Positions 16,568 to 25,058 of a DNA stretch of 64,000 bases are shown one piece after another. Within the stretch, counting starts at the first letter, position 1; every line of letters starts with the position of its first letter. The notes under the pieces were generated by a model that worked only from the letters and a program-made list of their open reading frames with translations, made no database searches and was not told where the DNA came from. The DNA comes from Mucilaginibacter sp. Bleaf8. Its GTDB lineage: Bacteria > Bacteroidota > Bacteroidia > Sphingobacteriales > Sphingobacteriaceae. The translations under genes were made by a program, and so were the position numbers. The stretch spans positions 1-64,000 of the forward strand of contig NZ_JAHBBK010000006.1 of NCBI RefSeq assembly GCF_018390515.1. Reading direction: 5' to 3'.

Positions 16568-18652
16568 CTATTTCCCGAACTGACTGTTTGCTTTGTTTAG
16601 CACCTTTTCCAAATCAATCCCTTTGCCTAATATGGGTTTAAATAAATCGCCTTCCATTTTCAGCCGGTTCACTGCGTTGAAAATGGTAAAATCTTTCATA
16701 GTCAGTCCGGGTTTAACTTCATCCCAATGCAGGGGCATAGACACCGTGGCGCCCGGCTTAGGTCGCAACGAATAGGGACCGGCTATGGTAGCGCCGGGGC
16801 GGTTCTGTAAAAAATCAAGGTACATTTTGCCACCCCGGTTTTCAATAAAACGTTCTACCGTGGTAAACTCAGGCAACTGCTCATTGACTATATGAACCAG
16901 CTTACGCGCAAAGTTCTGCGATTCATCATAGGTGTATTTGGCACCGAGTGGAATGTAAATATGCAGGCCGGTTGAGCCTGATGTTTTAGGATAGGTAGGA
17001 ACACCTAGCGCATCCAGAACTTTACGCACCTCAATGGCAGCTTCAATCACCTGTTCGAAAGTATTCTGATCGGGGTCCAGGTCAATCACACAATAATCCG
17101 GGTTATCGGGCGCATGCGTGCGGCTAAACCAAGGGTTCATTTCAATGCAGCCAGAAGTTGCTGCCCACAACAAAGTATCTTCGTTATTGCCTACTAAAAA
17201 TTCCTTGTGCTTGCCATCGCTGGTGGTGTAGGGGAAAGTTTCTGCCCAGTCAGGCGCTTTGCCCTTTACATCCTTTTGGTAAAAGCTCTTGCCATGAATA
17301 CCATTTGGGAACCGGTTCAAGGAAAGCGGACGGTCCTTCAAATAGGGCAGGATATAATCGGCAATCTGATAATAAAAATTCAGCATATCACGCTTGCTCA
17401 CCTGTTCTTCCGGCCAGTACAACTTGCCGAGGTTGGCAAACTTGATATCATGCCCGCAAACCGGCCGTACCTGGCTGTCATCCTTAGGATTCACCAAGGT
17501 GGCCCGGTCCCTTACTTTTGGCGGTTTCAGCGCGCCTGCAAAAGCTTCGTCGGCTTGGAGCGGTGCTGCTTTCGCGGCTTTAGGGCTGTGCCTGGCCACC
17601 TCGCGCACAATTTCTGAAGCTTTTTTATCAGAACGCATACCTTGAAAAGAGGGTTGACGGAAAACGCCGTCACTGGTCATTTCGACGTAGGCCACTTCAC
17701 AGATCAGCTCGGGCCGAAGCCAGGTCACATCGGCTTTAGGCGGATTTGGCCGGAAGCGTGACGGCTTATTAATGTCAGGAATTACTTTAAACGCACTCTT
17801 TTCGGTAATATAGGGCTTAAAGGCATTAATGAGCTCTTCCTGTACTTTTTTGGTGAAACCTGTACCTACTTTGCCTACAAACTGCATCTCGCCCTTTTCG
17901 TAAACGCCCAACAGGAGGGAGCTGAACAGCTTATTTGTACCCTCATTCTTAGTGTAGCCGGCAATGATTGCTTCCTGCCGCTGGTGTACTTTAATTTTGA
18001 GCCATTCATTTGAACGCAGATCGGGCGTATAGGTGCTGCTTCTGCGTTTGGCCATGATGCCTTCCAGCTCCAGCTTTTCAGCATCTTTAAAAAAAGCGGT
18101 TCCCTTTTCGGTAAATACCTGCCCAATGCGGACCCGGTCATCATCCTTAGGCAAAATATCTTTCAGTATAGCCTGACGCTGGTAAAGGGGCAATTCCATC
18201 AAGTCCTTGCCTTCGTACCAAAGCAAATCAAAAACATAATATACCAGCGCACCATCCGCCTCGCTACGCCAGTTTTGCAGAGAGCTAAACTTGGATACGC
18301 CACTTTCATTGAGTACTAATATTTCGCCATCCAGCACCACATTCAGCTTCCAGCTTTTCAGCAGCTCATGAATAGGATAGTACTTCTCACTAAAACTTTT
18401 ATTTTTACGGGAAAGCAGGTCTGCTTTACCGCTCTGAACATAAGCCAGGGTGCGGAAACCATCCCATTTAACTTCATACTGCCAGTCCGGGTCGTCAAAA
18501 GGAGCATCAACCAACGTGGCCAGCATCGGTTTTATGCACTCGGGCATTGGTGATTCCGGCGCTGCTTTCAGTAACGCGGCGGTATCCACATCCTGTTCTA
18601 AATGAGTATTGGATTCGGTAATGTCTTTAATTTGATCAGCTTTTTTCTTCAT
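16568..18652 (-). CDS. ligD: ATP-dependent DNA ligase D (LIG-POL form)
   Basis: This 694-aa protein of the bacterial non-homologous end-joining pathway has a ligase domain (about 37-340) with the adenylation motif KWDGFR (Lys62) and the motif DGEILVLNE. A primase-polymerase domain (about 395-690) follows, carrying DLDPD metal-binding aspartates and the SGSTGLHIYIP motif. The 3'-phosphoesterase domain found at the N-terminus of many LigD proteins is absent: only about 36 charged residues precede the ligase. No Ku gene is in this window. LigD seals double-strand breaks after the polymerase fills ends. Confidence 0.95.
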   Translation of the reverse strand: MKKKADQIKDITESNTHLEQDVDTAALLKAAPESPMPECIKPMLATLVDAPFDDPDWQYEVKWDGFRTLAYVQSGKADLLSRKNKSFSEKYYPIHELLKSWKLNVVLDGEILVLNESGVSKFSSLQNWRSEADGALVYYVFDLLWYEGKDLMELPLYQRQAILKDILPKDDDRVRIGQVFTEKGTAFFKDAEKLELEGIMAKRRSSTYTPDLRSNEWLKIKVHQRQEAIIAGYTKNEGTNKLFSSLLLGVYEKGEMQFVGKVGTGFTKKVQEELINAFKPYITEKSAFKVIPDINKPSRFRPNPPKADVTWLRPELICEVAYVEMTSDGVFRQPSFQGMRSDKKASEIVREVARHSPKAAKAAPLQADEAFAGALKPPKVRDRATLVNPKDDSQVRPVCGHDIKFANLGKLYWPEEQVSKRDMLNFYYQIADYILPYLKDRPLSLNRFPNGIHGKSFYQKDVKGKAPDWAETFPYTTSDGKHKEFLVGNNEDTLLWAATSGCIEMNPWFSRTHAPDNPDYCVIDLDPDQNTFEQVIEAAIEVRKVLDALGVPTYPKTSGSTGLHIYIPLGAKYTYDESQNFARKLVHIVNEQLPEFTTVERFIENRGGKMYLDFLQNRPGATIAGPYSLRPKPGATVSMPLHWDEVKPGLTMKDFTIFNAVNRLKMEGDLFKPILGKGIDLEKVLNKANSQFGK

Positions 18653-18888
18653 GATAGGGCAGCTTTTTAAAAGTGAAGTGGCAGAATTAAAACAGGCTTA
18701 TTTTGATCCGTTGTTATTTTGGTACTCTTCTACCTTTTAACCAAATCTCTTACGGCCAGGGCGGCCAATATTATGTTTGCTATCCATTACGCTATTGTTG
18801 GTTGTTTTTCAACAGCAAGAAAGTGTTAATGGTTTGCTGTTAGCACAGAGTGTGGAAAACTTGCATGCGGGCGACCTGATAGGTTTGG

Positions 18889-19266
18889 TCACACCCACCA
18901 GTTTTCGTCAAGATAGATAATAAATACAGACTCCTGCTTCAGTTTTTCTTTAAGTTGAAGGCTTAAGGATTCGAGCGTTTCTCTAACCTCTTGATCATGT
19001 CGCTGCATGTCTTCCGGCGAGGATAATTCGCCGGTAAAGATGGCTGTCGGCGAAACGGTAACCAAGCTTTTTTCATCTTTGGCTACTGCCGGGAAGAACA
19101 GCGTGCCTTGCTGTAACAGGCCGGTAACAATGGGGTGCTGCTCTTTTAACCGCTGCTCCATCCACTCTTTGATCACCGTTTCCGCTTTACTTATTTCAAA
19201 AAGCTTTCCTTCAGGCGAATAGCCTTCTTTGAGGCTGCATGTTATTTTGTAGCTGCGTTTTTTCAT
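18889..19266 (-). CDS. Hypothetical protein (125 aa)
   Basis: This soluble 125-aa protein (MKKRSYKITCSLKEGYSPEG at the start) has charged helices in its second half and a C-terminal strand ending DENWWV. It has no signal peptide, no membrane segment and no motif I recognise. The ATG is clear and codon use resembles the neighbours. It stands alone about 240 bp upstream of ligD on the same strand. Its function is unknown. Confidence 0.7.
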   Translation of the reverse strand: MKKRSYKITCSLKEGYSPEGKLFEISKAETVIKEWMEQRLKEQHPIVTGLLQQGTLFFPAVAKDEKSLVTVSPTAIFTGELSSPEDMQRHDQEVRETLESLSLQLKEKLKQESVFIIYLDENWWV

Positions 19267-19576
19267 AACTATATAGTACTTATTATCTGCTTAACCTACT
19301 TACGATGAAATTGTTAAAACGAAGTCGATATTAACCATGGTTAGCCTTTGAAAAGCGGTGGCTAATTTGTCAGTTCCTATTGCATACTGGTTAATTTGTA
19401 TCGTTTGGAACCCGAATGTTTTTACGCCGATAAGGCTTCTAATAGCCATTGAAATGACTTATTGAAGGCAGGTAATCCCGTTTCAAAAATCCTCAGCTCC
19501 AAATTGATAATCTGCAGGTCATGTTCGTTATCAGGGTAACTTGTTCGGAGCTATGGCATGAACTTAGCTGCTGTTG
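19267..19576. other. Intergenic region without recognisable gene
   Basis: About 310 bp between the divergent 125-aa protein gene and selO. I see no ORF, RNA or clear repeat here apart from the selO promoter box at its right end. Confidence 0.4.
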
Positions 19577-19584
19577 TATCTTTG
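19577..19584 (+). promoter_or_regulatory. -7 promoter box of selO
   Basis: TATCTTTG fits the Bacteroidota -7 consensus TAnnTTTG and ends only 7 nt before the ATG at 19592. This argues against the upstream TTG as start and predicts a leaderless or nearly leaderless mRNA. Confidence 0.55.
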
Positions 19585-19591
19585 TCATCCC

Positions 19592-21151
19592 ATGAAACAG
19601 CATTTAAGTTCGGACGTTTTTCAGTATGATTTCACAAATACTTTTCCAGGCGACCAAAGCGGGAACCTGACACCGCGGCAAACACCAGGCGTTTTGTATA
19701 GTAAAGCCCTGCCTACACCAGTGAATGAGCCGAAGCTGCTGGCCTGGTCAGACGACCTTGCAGCAGAATTGGGCCTCGAAAAGCCAAACGAAGCAGACGT
19801 TAATATACTGGGTGGCAACCTGGTGACACCATCCATGCAGCCGTATGCTTTGTGTTATGCGGGCCATCAGTTCGGTAACTGGGCCGGGCAACTGGGCGAT
19901 GGCCGCGCCATCTGTTTAGGTGAATGGGAAGCTCCTGATAAAAACAAGTGGGAACTTCAGTTGAAAGGCGCTGGGCGTACAGCATACTCCCGCAGGGCAG
20001 ATGGACGTGCCGTTTTACGTTCCTCGGTAAGGGAGTACTTAATGAGCGAGGCCATGCATTACCTGGGTGTGCCCACTACCAGGGCGCTCAGCCTCGTGGC
20101 CACTGGCGATCAGGTAGTCAGAGATATGTTTTATGATGGCAGGCCGGCCTACGAACCCGGCGCTATTGTATGCCGCACTGCACCAAGCTTTTTGCGGTTT
20201 GGAAGCTTTGAAATGCTTAGGGCCCGGAATGAAATTGATAACCTGACAAACCTGGTTAACTGGACAATTGACCGCTACTATCCACATATTAGTGGTGACG
20301 ATAAGGTGCTAAAGTGGTTCGGTGAAGTGGTAGAGCGCACAGCCACCATGATTGTGGAGTGGTTACGGGTTGGTTTTGTACATGGCGTAATGAACACCGA
20401 TAATATGTCTGTACTGGGCTTGACGATCGACTATGGCCCTTTTTCTTTCCTGGATAATTATGCCCCGGATTTTACGCCCAATACCACTGATCTGCCTGGC
20501 AGGCGCTATGCTTTTGGCCAGCAGGCGAATATCGCTTACTGGAACTTAAGCTGTTTATCCAATGCCCTGGTTCCCTTATTTTCGGATGCTGACCAGTTAG
20601 CCGAAGTGCTTAAAACATATGAGGATCATTACTGGGCAAAGTATTACGCCATGATGGCCGGTAAGCTGGGCTTAGACCAGGTACGAGATGAAGATGTTTA
20701 CCTTTTCCAGGAATTCGAAAAGGTGCTATCCGCCATACAGCCGGATATGACAATATTTTATCAACTGCTCATTGAGCTGCCGCTCGACGCAAAGTCTGAA
20801 AGCGATATCACTGCACACTTTCAGGATAGTTTATATGATGAGCTTACATCTGATCAAGGTATGCAACTCCAAGGTGTTATCAACAGGTATCAAATCCGTA
20901 GAAAGGCAAACACTTGCACCGAAGATGATGTTCAAACACTAATGCGACGCAGCAACCCAAGGTTTATTTTAAGGAATTACCTGCTGCATCAGGCTATTGA
21001 AGAATTGGAGAAAGGCAAAAACGAACTTTTTTTGAAATTGCAGGAAGCTATTAAAGATCCCTACGCCAAACGCTTTGACGAGTTTTTTGAGATCAGACCC
21101 GGCTGGGCCGCGGAGCAGGCAGGCTGCTCTATGCTATCCTGCAGTTCATGA
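19592..21151 (+). CDS. selO: Protein adenylyltransferase SelO (YdiU family)
   Basis: This 519-aa pseudokinase-fold enzyme transfers AMP from ATP to Ser, Thr or Tyr of proteins, in bacteria mainly those of redox metabolism. It shows the family motifs ELQLKGAGRTAYSRRADGRA (nucleotide-binding region), HGVMNTDNMS and DYGPFSFLD (metal-binding Asn/Asp). The C-terminus ends Cys-Ser-Ser: the antepenultimate Cys occupies the position of selenocysteine in the mammalian orthologue. The start is set at the ATG at 19592 because the longer TTG-initiated frame overlaps the promoter box. It is monocistronic. Confidence 0.95.
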   Translation: MKQHLSSDVFQYDFTNTFPGDQSGNLTPRQTPGVLYSKALPTPVNEPKLLAWSDDLAAELGLEKPNEADVNILGGNLVTPSMQPYALCYAGHQFGNWAGQLGDGRAICLGEWEAPDKNKWELQLKGAGRTAYSRRADGRAVLRSSVREYLMSEAMHYLGVPTTRALSLVATGDQVVRDMFYDGRPAYEPGAIVCRTAPSFLRFGSFEMLRARNEIDNLTNLVNWTIDRYYPHISGDDKVLKWFGEVVERTATMIVEWLRVGFVHGVMNTDNMSVLGLTIDYGPFSFLDNYAPDFTPNTTDLPGRRYAFGQQANIAYWNLSCLSNALVPLFSDADQLAEVLKTYEDHYWAKYYAMMAGKLGLDQVRDEDVYLFQEFEKVLSAIQPDMTIFYQLLIELPLDAKSESDITAHFQDSLYDELTSDQGMQLQGVINRYQIRRKANTCTEDDVQTLMRRSNPRFILRNYLLHQAIEELEKGKNELFLKLQEAIKDPYAKRFDEFFEIRPGWAAEQAGCSMLSCSS

Positions 21152-21448
21152 TGGTAAAGCCCTTAAGCTATAAGGATTTTTAAACCACTGTAAATCAAAT
21201 TGTGCCTGTTGCCGAACATTACGTGTGTGAATGTACGGGAGGAACCTGCTCCACAATTAGTTTGAAGAGCCTAACTGCTCAAAATGTGTGCTTGTATGGA
21301 CAGCTTTCGCGTTTAAATAACCAATTACCTACCAGCGCTAACAGGAGGGACTGGCACAAATGCTGTGCAATATGTAAAGTTTATGGTACAAGTAAATTTA
21401 CGGCCAACTTGTGCTTAACTTGAGCCATTCTAATTTATTGATCATTGC

Positions 21449-22450
21449 ATGAAAGCCTTTTTTCTCTTTGTCTGTTTAGCGGCCAGTTCCCTTTTTTGTT
21501 CGGCACAAAAAACCTATGCACCGGCGGCGGCTTTGCCTGCCAAAAATCTGGCTATGTTTGCCAGAGGCTCTTACCCCGGAGATGATAAAACTTACCAGTT
21601 GCTAAAACAAAGCGGGTTTACAACCCTGCTGCTTTCCAGCTTTTACATCCATGCCGATGGCGACCTGTACTCCGGCGACTCACGCCAACCCATTGTTCAT
21701 AACGGCAAGTGGGTAGGCGACTCGGCTTATGTAAAAAGGGTCAGAAACCTGAAAAAGAAATCTTCCATTTCACGTATTGAAATACTGTTGGAAGGCCGTT
21801 GGTATGGCCAGCCACCCAACACGTTCGATTTTATACGCGACTGGTACGATGACTCTAAATCGGTACCAGGCATTGTAACTGGCACTGGCGAACAAAGCAC
21901 GTTGTATAATATTTGCAGGGTATTGAAAGAAGTGCTGGGCGCCGACGCATTTTGCATCGATGATGAATCTGTATACGATAGCCCATCTATCATTGCGATG
22001 GGCAAAATTGCCGCCAGGCTAAATATGCACATGACGCTGTGCCCTTTTAAAGGCTATACGTATTGGCAGGATATACTGAAAGCATCTGACGCCAAAGTTG
22101 TAGATGCCTTGTATTTACAGTGTTACGACGGCGGGGTGCGCAACGAAATTAAAGACTGGGTAGAAGCTCTAAAACCGACGCAGCCTATATACCCCATATT
22201 TATGGTACGCGGATCGTTCAGCACCTGTGGCAGTTATAAAGGGAGTAAGTCGGTAGCGGAGATCAGGGCTCAACTGAAAGGTTTCAAGCAAGACTATCCT
22301 GCTATGAGCGGCGCAGCGATATGGCAAATGGCAGATGTATACAACTTTGTAGAAATGGGATGCGCCGTTAAGGAGCCCACCTCGGGCACAGCCCGCAGTG
22401 CAACTGAGTTTTTGGGCCAGTTAAAAACTGGTTTAAAAAGCGAATTATAA
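21449..22450 (+). CDS. Secreted TIM-barrel-like protein, possible glycoside hydrolase
   Basis: This 333-aa protein has a signal peptide (MKAFFLFVCLAASSLFCSA). The mature part looks like a beta/alpha barrel: FTTLLLSSFYI, RIEILLEGRWYG, DAFCIDDESVYD, MTLCPFKGY, DALYLQCYDGG, PIFMVRG and GAAIWQMADVYNF follow the strand order of GH18-like chitinase barrels. The acidic DDE cluster near residue 172 is a candidate active site, although it is not the exact DxxDxDxE motif. It is monocistronic with a strong terminator directly after it. The assignment is tentative; secretion is well supported. Confidence 0.6.
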   Translation: MKAFFLFVCLAASSLFCSAQKTYAPAAALPAKNLAMFARGSYPGDDKTYQLLKQSGFTTLLLSSFYIHADGDLYSGDSRQPIVHNGKWVGDSAYVKRVRNLKKKSSISRIEILLEGRWYGQPPNTFDFIRDWYDDSKSVPGIVTGTGEQSTLYNICRVLKEVLGADAFCIDDESVYDSPSIIAMGKIAARLNMHMTLCPFKGYTYWQDILKASDAKVVDALYLQCYDGGVRNEIKDWVEALKPTQPIYPIFMVRGSFSTCGSYKGSKSVAEIRAQLKGFKQDYPAMSGAAIWQMADVYNFVEMGCAVKEPTSGTARSATEFLGQLKTGLKSEL

Positions 22451-22451
22451 T

Positions 22452-22482
22452 AAAAAGGCGGTCTGAGTAAGACCGCCTTTTT
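22452..22482 (+). terminator. Rho-independent terminator
   Basis: A-rich arm ending GGCGGTCT (to 22464) pairs with AGACCGCC from 22470 around a 5-nt loop and is followed by TTTTT. It follows the stop of the secreted protein gene by about 2 bp. Confidence 0.85.
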
Positions 22483-22588
22483 ACATACAGGTATGTTCAT
22501 CGCACAAGCAACTTTTATTTTTGTCTAAGCAATGAATGAACTATCACCCGTAAGATACCTAAACCATTGTTATTAAAAATGACTTCTA

Positions 22589-22623
22589 TCTGAAACAACT
22601 GCTTCAGAATCCTTTTATGTTTG
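22589..22623 (+). promoter_or_regulatory. Operator copy 1 and -7 box of the tetR-like gene
   Basis: The inverted repeat TCTGAA-N8-TTCAGA at 22589-22608 is followed by the promoter box TATGTTTG at 22616-22623. Two further copies of the same operator lie before the downstream SDR gene, so autorepression by the TetR protein is likely. Confidence 0.6.
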
Positions 22624-22638
22624 TGGAAAGTATTACAA

Positions 22639-23217
22639 ATGGCAAGAAATGTTGAGTTCAATGAAGCGGAAGCCATCCAAAAAGCTATGGAAGTTTTTTG
22701 GGAGAAGGGTTATAATGGCGCTTCGCTTCGCGACTTGACTGAGGCCATGAAAATCAACAGCAGCAGCCTTTACAATACCATCGGCGATAAGCACGAACTA
22801 TTTGTGCGCTGTGTTAAACACTATATAGATATCCGGAAGAAGGACCTTGACCAACGGCTGGAAAGTAACGCATCGCCGCTTGCTATCCTGGTAACTTACA
22901 TTAATGATGCAGTTAAGGTAATCATTAGCGAAGAGCACAGCTGCATGGCTGTTAAAACAGCATTTGAGGTTGCTACTAACGATCAAAGAGTGAAGGACAT
23001 CCTTAAGGCAGACAGCAATTATACCTACCAGTTTTTATACACCCTGATTAATAAAGCTATACAGGCAGGCGAAATACCGAAAGAAGAAGACCCGGAACTG
23101 CTTGCCGATTATTTTCTAAGCACTTGGACAGGCTGGTATGAATCCTACATTCTGCATAGAGATGCGGCCAAGATTTCGAAGATGGCCCAATATTTTATAA
23201 GGCAGATTTCGAAGTAA
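22639..23217 (+). CDS. TetR-family transcriptional repressor
   Basis: This 192-aa protein starts at ATG 22639 (MARNVEFNEAEAIQKAMEVF), after the -7 box; an in-frame TTG at 22621 overlaps that box and is rejected. The N-terminal helix-turn-helix is GYNGASLRDLTEAMKINSSSLY, followed by NTIGDKHELF. The C-terminal ligand-binding helices resemble the TetR_C domain of SDR/efflux regulators (SCMAVKTAFE). It is followed by an SDR gene 105 bp downstream whose upstream region repeats the operator found before this gene. It is therefore probably the repressor of both. Confidence 0.93.
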   Translation: MARNVEFNEAEAIQKAMEVFWEKGYNGASLRDLTEAMKINSSSLYNTIGDKHELFVRCVKHYIDIRKKDLDQRLESNASPLAILVTYINDAVKVIISEEHSCMAVKTAFEVATNDQRVKDILKADSNYTYQFLYTLINKAIQAGEIPKEEDPELLADYFLSTWTGWYESYILHRDAAKISKMAQYFIRQISK

Positions 23218-23234
23218 AATTTTTTACGCTTTTT

Positions 23235-23302
23235 TGAAACATCCATTTCAGAATTATCACAATAAGTATATACACAGCAATTATTTTGAAACAAACAATT
23301 CA
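23235..23302 (+). promoter_or_regulatory. Operator copies 2 and 3 upstream of the SDR gene
   Basis: TGAA-N8-TTCA occurs at 23235-23250 and again at 23287-23302, each embedded in the longer shared pattern TGAAACA-N5-TTCAGAATTAT. The two copies are 52 bp apart, about five helical turns. The same element precedes the tetR-like gene. Confidence 0.65.
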
Positions 23303-23322
23303 GAATTATTAATTACAACAAC

Positions 23323-24114
23323 ATGGAAAACAAACAAATCCACACAGACCTGCAGGGTAAAAGAGCGCTGGTAACCGGCGGAACCAAAGGCATTGGCAGA
23401 GCCATTGCAGATGAACTGGCACAGGCTGGTGCCCAGGTCATTGTTACGGCCAGAAATCACCCCGGTGATTCAAACCTACAACATCATTTCATTCCTGCCG
23501 ATTTAACAAACGCTCAGCAGGTTCTGGATATGGCGCAGGAGGTTAACGAGAAGTTTGACGGTATTGACATTTTGATCAATAATGTAGGCGGACTTACCAC
23601 GCCTCCAGGCGGTTTCAGCACCTTAACCGACGAGCATTGGGAGCAAGAACTACAATTGAACCTGTTGTCGGCAATTCGCCTGGACAGAATCTTTTTGCCT
23701 CAAATGCTTGAACAGCAAAGCGGCGTAATTATTCATATCTCCTCAGTTGCTGCCAAACAGCCCTTATGGAACCTTAACATGGCTTATGCGGTTTCTAAAG
23801 CGGCTTTAAACAGTTACAGCAAATCATTGGCAACAGAAATGGCCGGTAAGGGCATACGTGTGCTCACGGTAGCGCCCGGAGCAACCAAAACACCACCAAT
23901 GGAGAAGTTTATTGCAGATTATGCCGCATCTGCAGGCCTAACCGTTGACGAAGCATTAGCGCAATTGCTGATCCAGACAGGCGGCATACCAATGGGCAGA
24001 ATGGCCGAACCGGAAGAAGTTGCATCGCTGGTACATTACCTGGTTTCGCCAGCAGCCGCCTACCTAACCGGCACCATCTACGCTATCGACGGCGGGTCGC
24101 TTCCGGTAGTTTAA
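23323..24114 (+). CDS. SDR-family oxidoreductase under TetR control
   Basis: This 263-aa enzyme has TGGTKGIGRAIA (cofactor glycines, about 18-29), NNVGG in place of NNAG (about 87), catalytic Ser in IHISSVAA and the YxxxK pair in YAVSKAALN (about 155), with VAPGATKTP downstream. It ends in the usual LTGTIYAIDGG. It is probably an NAD(P)H-dependent carbonyl reductase; the substrate is unknown. Two operator copies in its 105-bp leader tie it to the upstream TetR protein. A terminator follows. Confidence 0.92.
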   Translation: MENKQIHTDLQGKRALVTGGTKGIGRAIADELAQAGAQVIVTARNHPGDSNLQHHFIPADLTNAQQVLDMAQEVNEKFDGIDILINNVGGLTTPPGGFSTLTDEHWEQELQLNLLSAIRLDRIFLPQMLEQQSGVIIHISSVAAKQPLWNLNMAYAVSKAALNSYSKSLATEMAGKGIRVLTVAPGATKTPPMEKFIADYAASAGLTVDEALAQLLIQTGGIPMGRMAEPEEVASLVHYLVSPAAAYLTGTIYAIDGGSLPVV

Positions 24115-24130
24115 ATATATTAATTCCAAT

Positions 24131-24176
24131 AAAAAGGCAGGCAGGAGTTAGCTTAATAAAACTCCTACCTACCTTT
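24131..24176 (+). terminator. Rho-independent terminator after the SDR gene
   Basis: GGCAGGCAGGAGTT pairs with AACTCCTACCTACC (two C-A mismatches) around a loop of about 10 nt, flanked by an A tract and TTTT. It may also end transcription from the converging azoreductase gene. Confidence 0.7.
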
Positions 24177-24269
24177 TAGCGCACTGGCGAATGGAAATCA
24201 GGAAAGCAAGCCCGGCTCATGAAATCACATTTTTATTACGCTGTAGCTGTGCAAGGCGGCAATGCATAA

Positions 24270-24872
24270 TTAATCGATATGTATGCTGGCAATGCCTTTT
24301 TCCAAGGCATGCTCTTTAACGCCCGGAACTTTAACACCTTCCGCCCGGAAAACCGCAAGATCTGTCATACCTAAAAAGCCTAGGAACGCTTTCAGGAAAG
24401 GCGCTACAAAATCGTTGCCCTGAGATGGCCCTTCTGAATAGATGCCACCGGATGACATAGCCACATATACCTTTTTACCGGTAACCATGCCGATAGGCCC
24501 ATTTTCGCCATACCGGAAGGTAATGCCGGCCCTGGTGATATGATCAATCCAGGATTTAAGCGTTGTTGGAACAGTAAAGTTATAAAGCGGAGCGCCGATA
24601 ACGACAATATCGGATGCCATTAATTGTTTAACCGCCTCGTCCGAGTAGCGCAACGACTCTTTGGCTTCGGGCGTCAACTGGTCGCCGGGCGTAAACATGG
24701 CCTGGAGCATTTTAGGATTCAGATGCGGAATATCCAGATTGTTTAGGTCCACCTCTTCAACGGTGCTGCCGGGGTACTTTTCGATTACCTTCTCAACAAT
24801 GGCTTTGCCGAGCTTAAGGCTGTAAGACTCATTTCCCTGAATGGTAGAAATTAAATGCAGAATACGTTTCAT
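24270..24872 (-). CDS. azoR: FMN-dependent NADH-azoreductase / quinone reductase
   Basis: This 200-aa flavodoxin-fold enzyme has an N-terminal MKRILHLISTIQGNESYSLK FMN-phosphate loop, APLYNFTVPTTLKSWIDHI (the AzoR PMYNFxxPxxLKxWxD motif, about 94-112) and AMSSGGIYSEGP. The family uses NADH to reduce azo dyes and, physiologically, quinones by two electrons. It is divergent from an HxlR-type regulator, and the intergenic region carries a nested palindrome between the two promoters. Expression is therefore probably induced by quinones or electrophiles through that regulator. Confidence 0.95.
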   Translation of the reverse strand: MKRILHLISTIQGNESYSLKLGKAIVEKVIEKYPGSTVEEVDLNNLDIPHLNPKMLQAMFTPGDQLTPEAKESLRYSDEAVKQLMASDIVVIGAPLYNFTVPTTLKSWIDHITRAGITFRYGENGPIGMVTGKKVYVAMSSGGIYSEGPSQGNDFVAPFLKAFLGFLGMTDLAVFRAEGVKVPGVKEHALEKGIASIHID

Positions 24873-24974
24873 AAACTTTGATTAAATGTGAATATTTCGG
24901 AATGGCAGGGAGCATGAATATATAAAGCACTGATGTTTAAACCCCACTTACGCAACTCCCGCAATTCCTACAAG

Positions 24975-24982
24975 CAAAGGTA
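24975..24982 (-). promoter_or_regulatory. -7 box of the azoreductase gene
   Basis: CAAAGGTA on the plus strand reads TACCTTTG on the minus strand, a perfect TAnnTTTG box about 100 bp upstream of the azoreductase ATG. The HxlR operator begins 24 bp further upstream. Confidence 0.5.
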
Positions 24983-25006
24983 TCCGAACGCACTACCAAA
25001 AAGATA

Positions 25007-25055
25007 GTACTTACCCAAAGGAAAGCGCTTACCTTCAGGAAAGTACGTAGCTTTG
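25007..25055 (+). promoter_or_regulatory. Nested palindromic HxlR operator plus -7 box
   Basis: From 25007 to 25046 two similar half-sites, TACTTACC-N4-GGAAAG and CGCTTACC-N4-GGAAAG, are joined back to back around GCGC and framed by GTAC at both ends. The whole 40 bp is nearly its own reverse complement. TAGCTTTG (25048-25055), the -7 box of the HxlR gene, follows at once. Binding here could block both divergent promoters. Confidence 0.65.
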
Positions 25056-25058
25056 TGC

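Noticed and set aside
21202..21423. 73-aa Cys-rich plus-strand ORF between selO and the secreted protein gene
   Set aside because: It has a non-ATG start, no ribosome-binding sequence, irregular composition and no resemblance to a known small protein.
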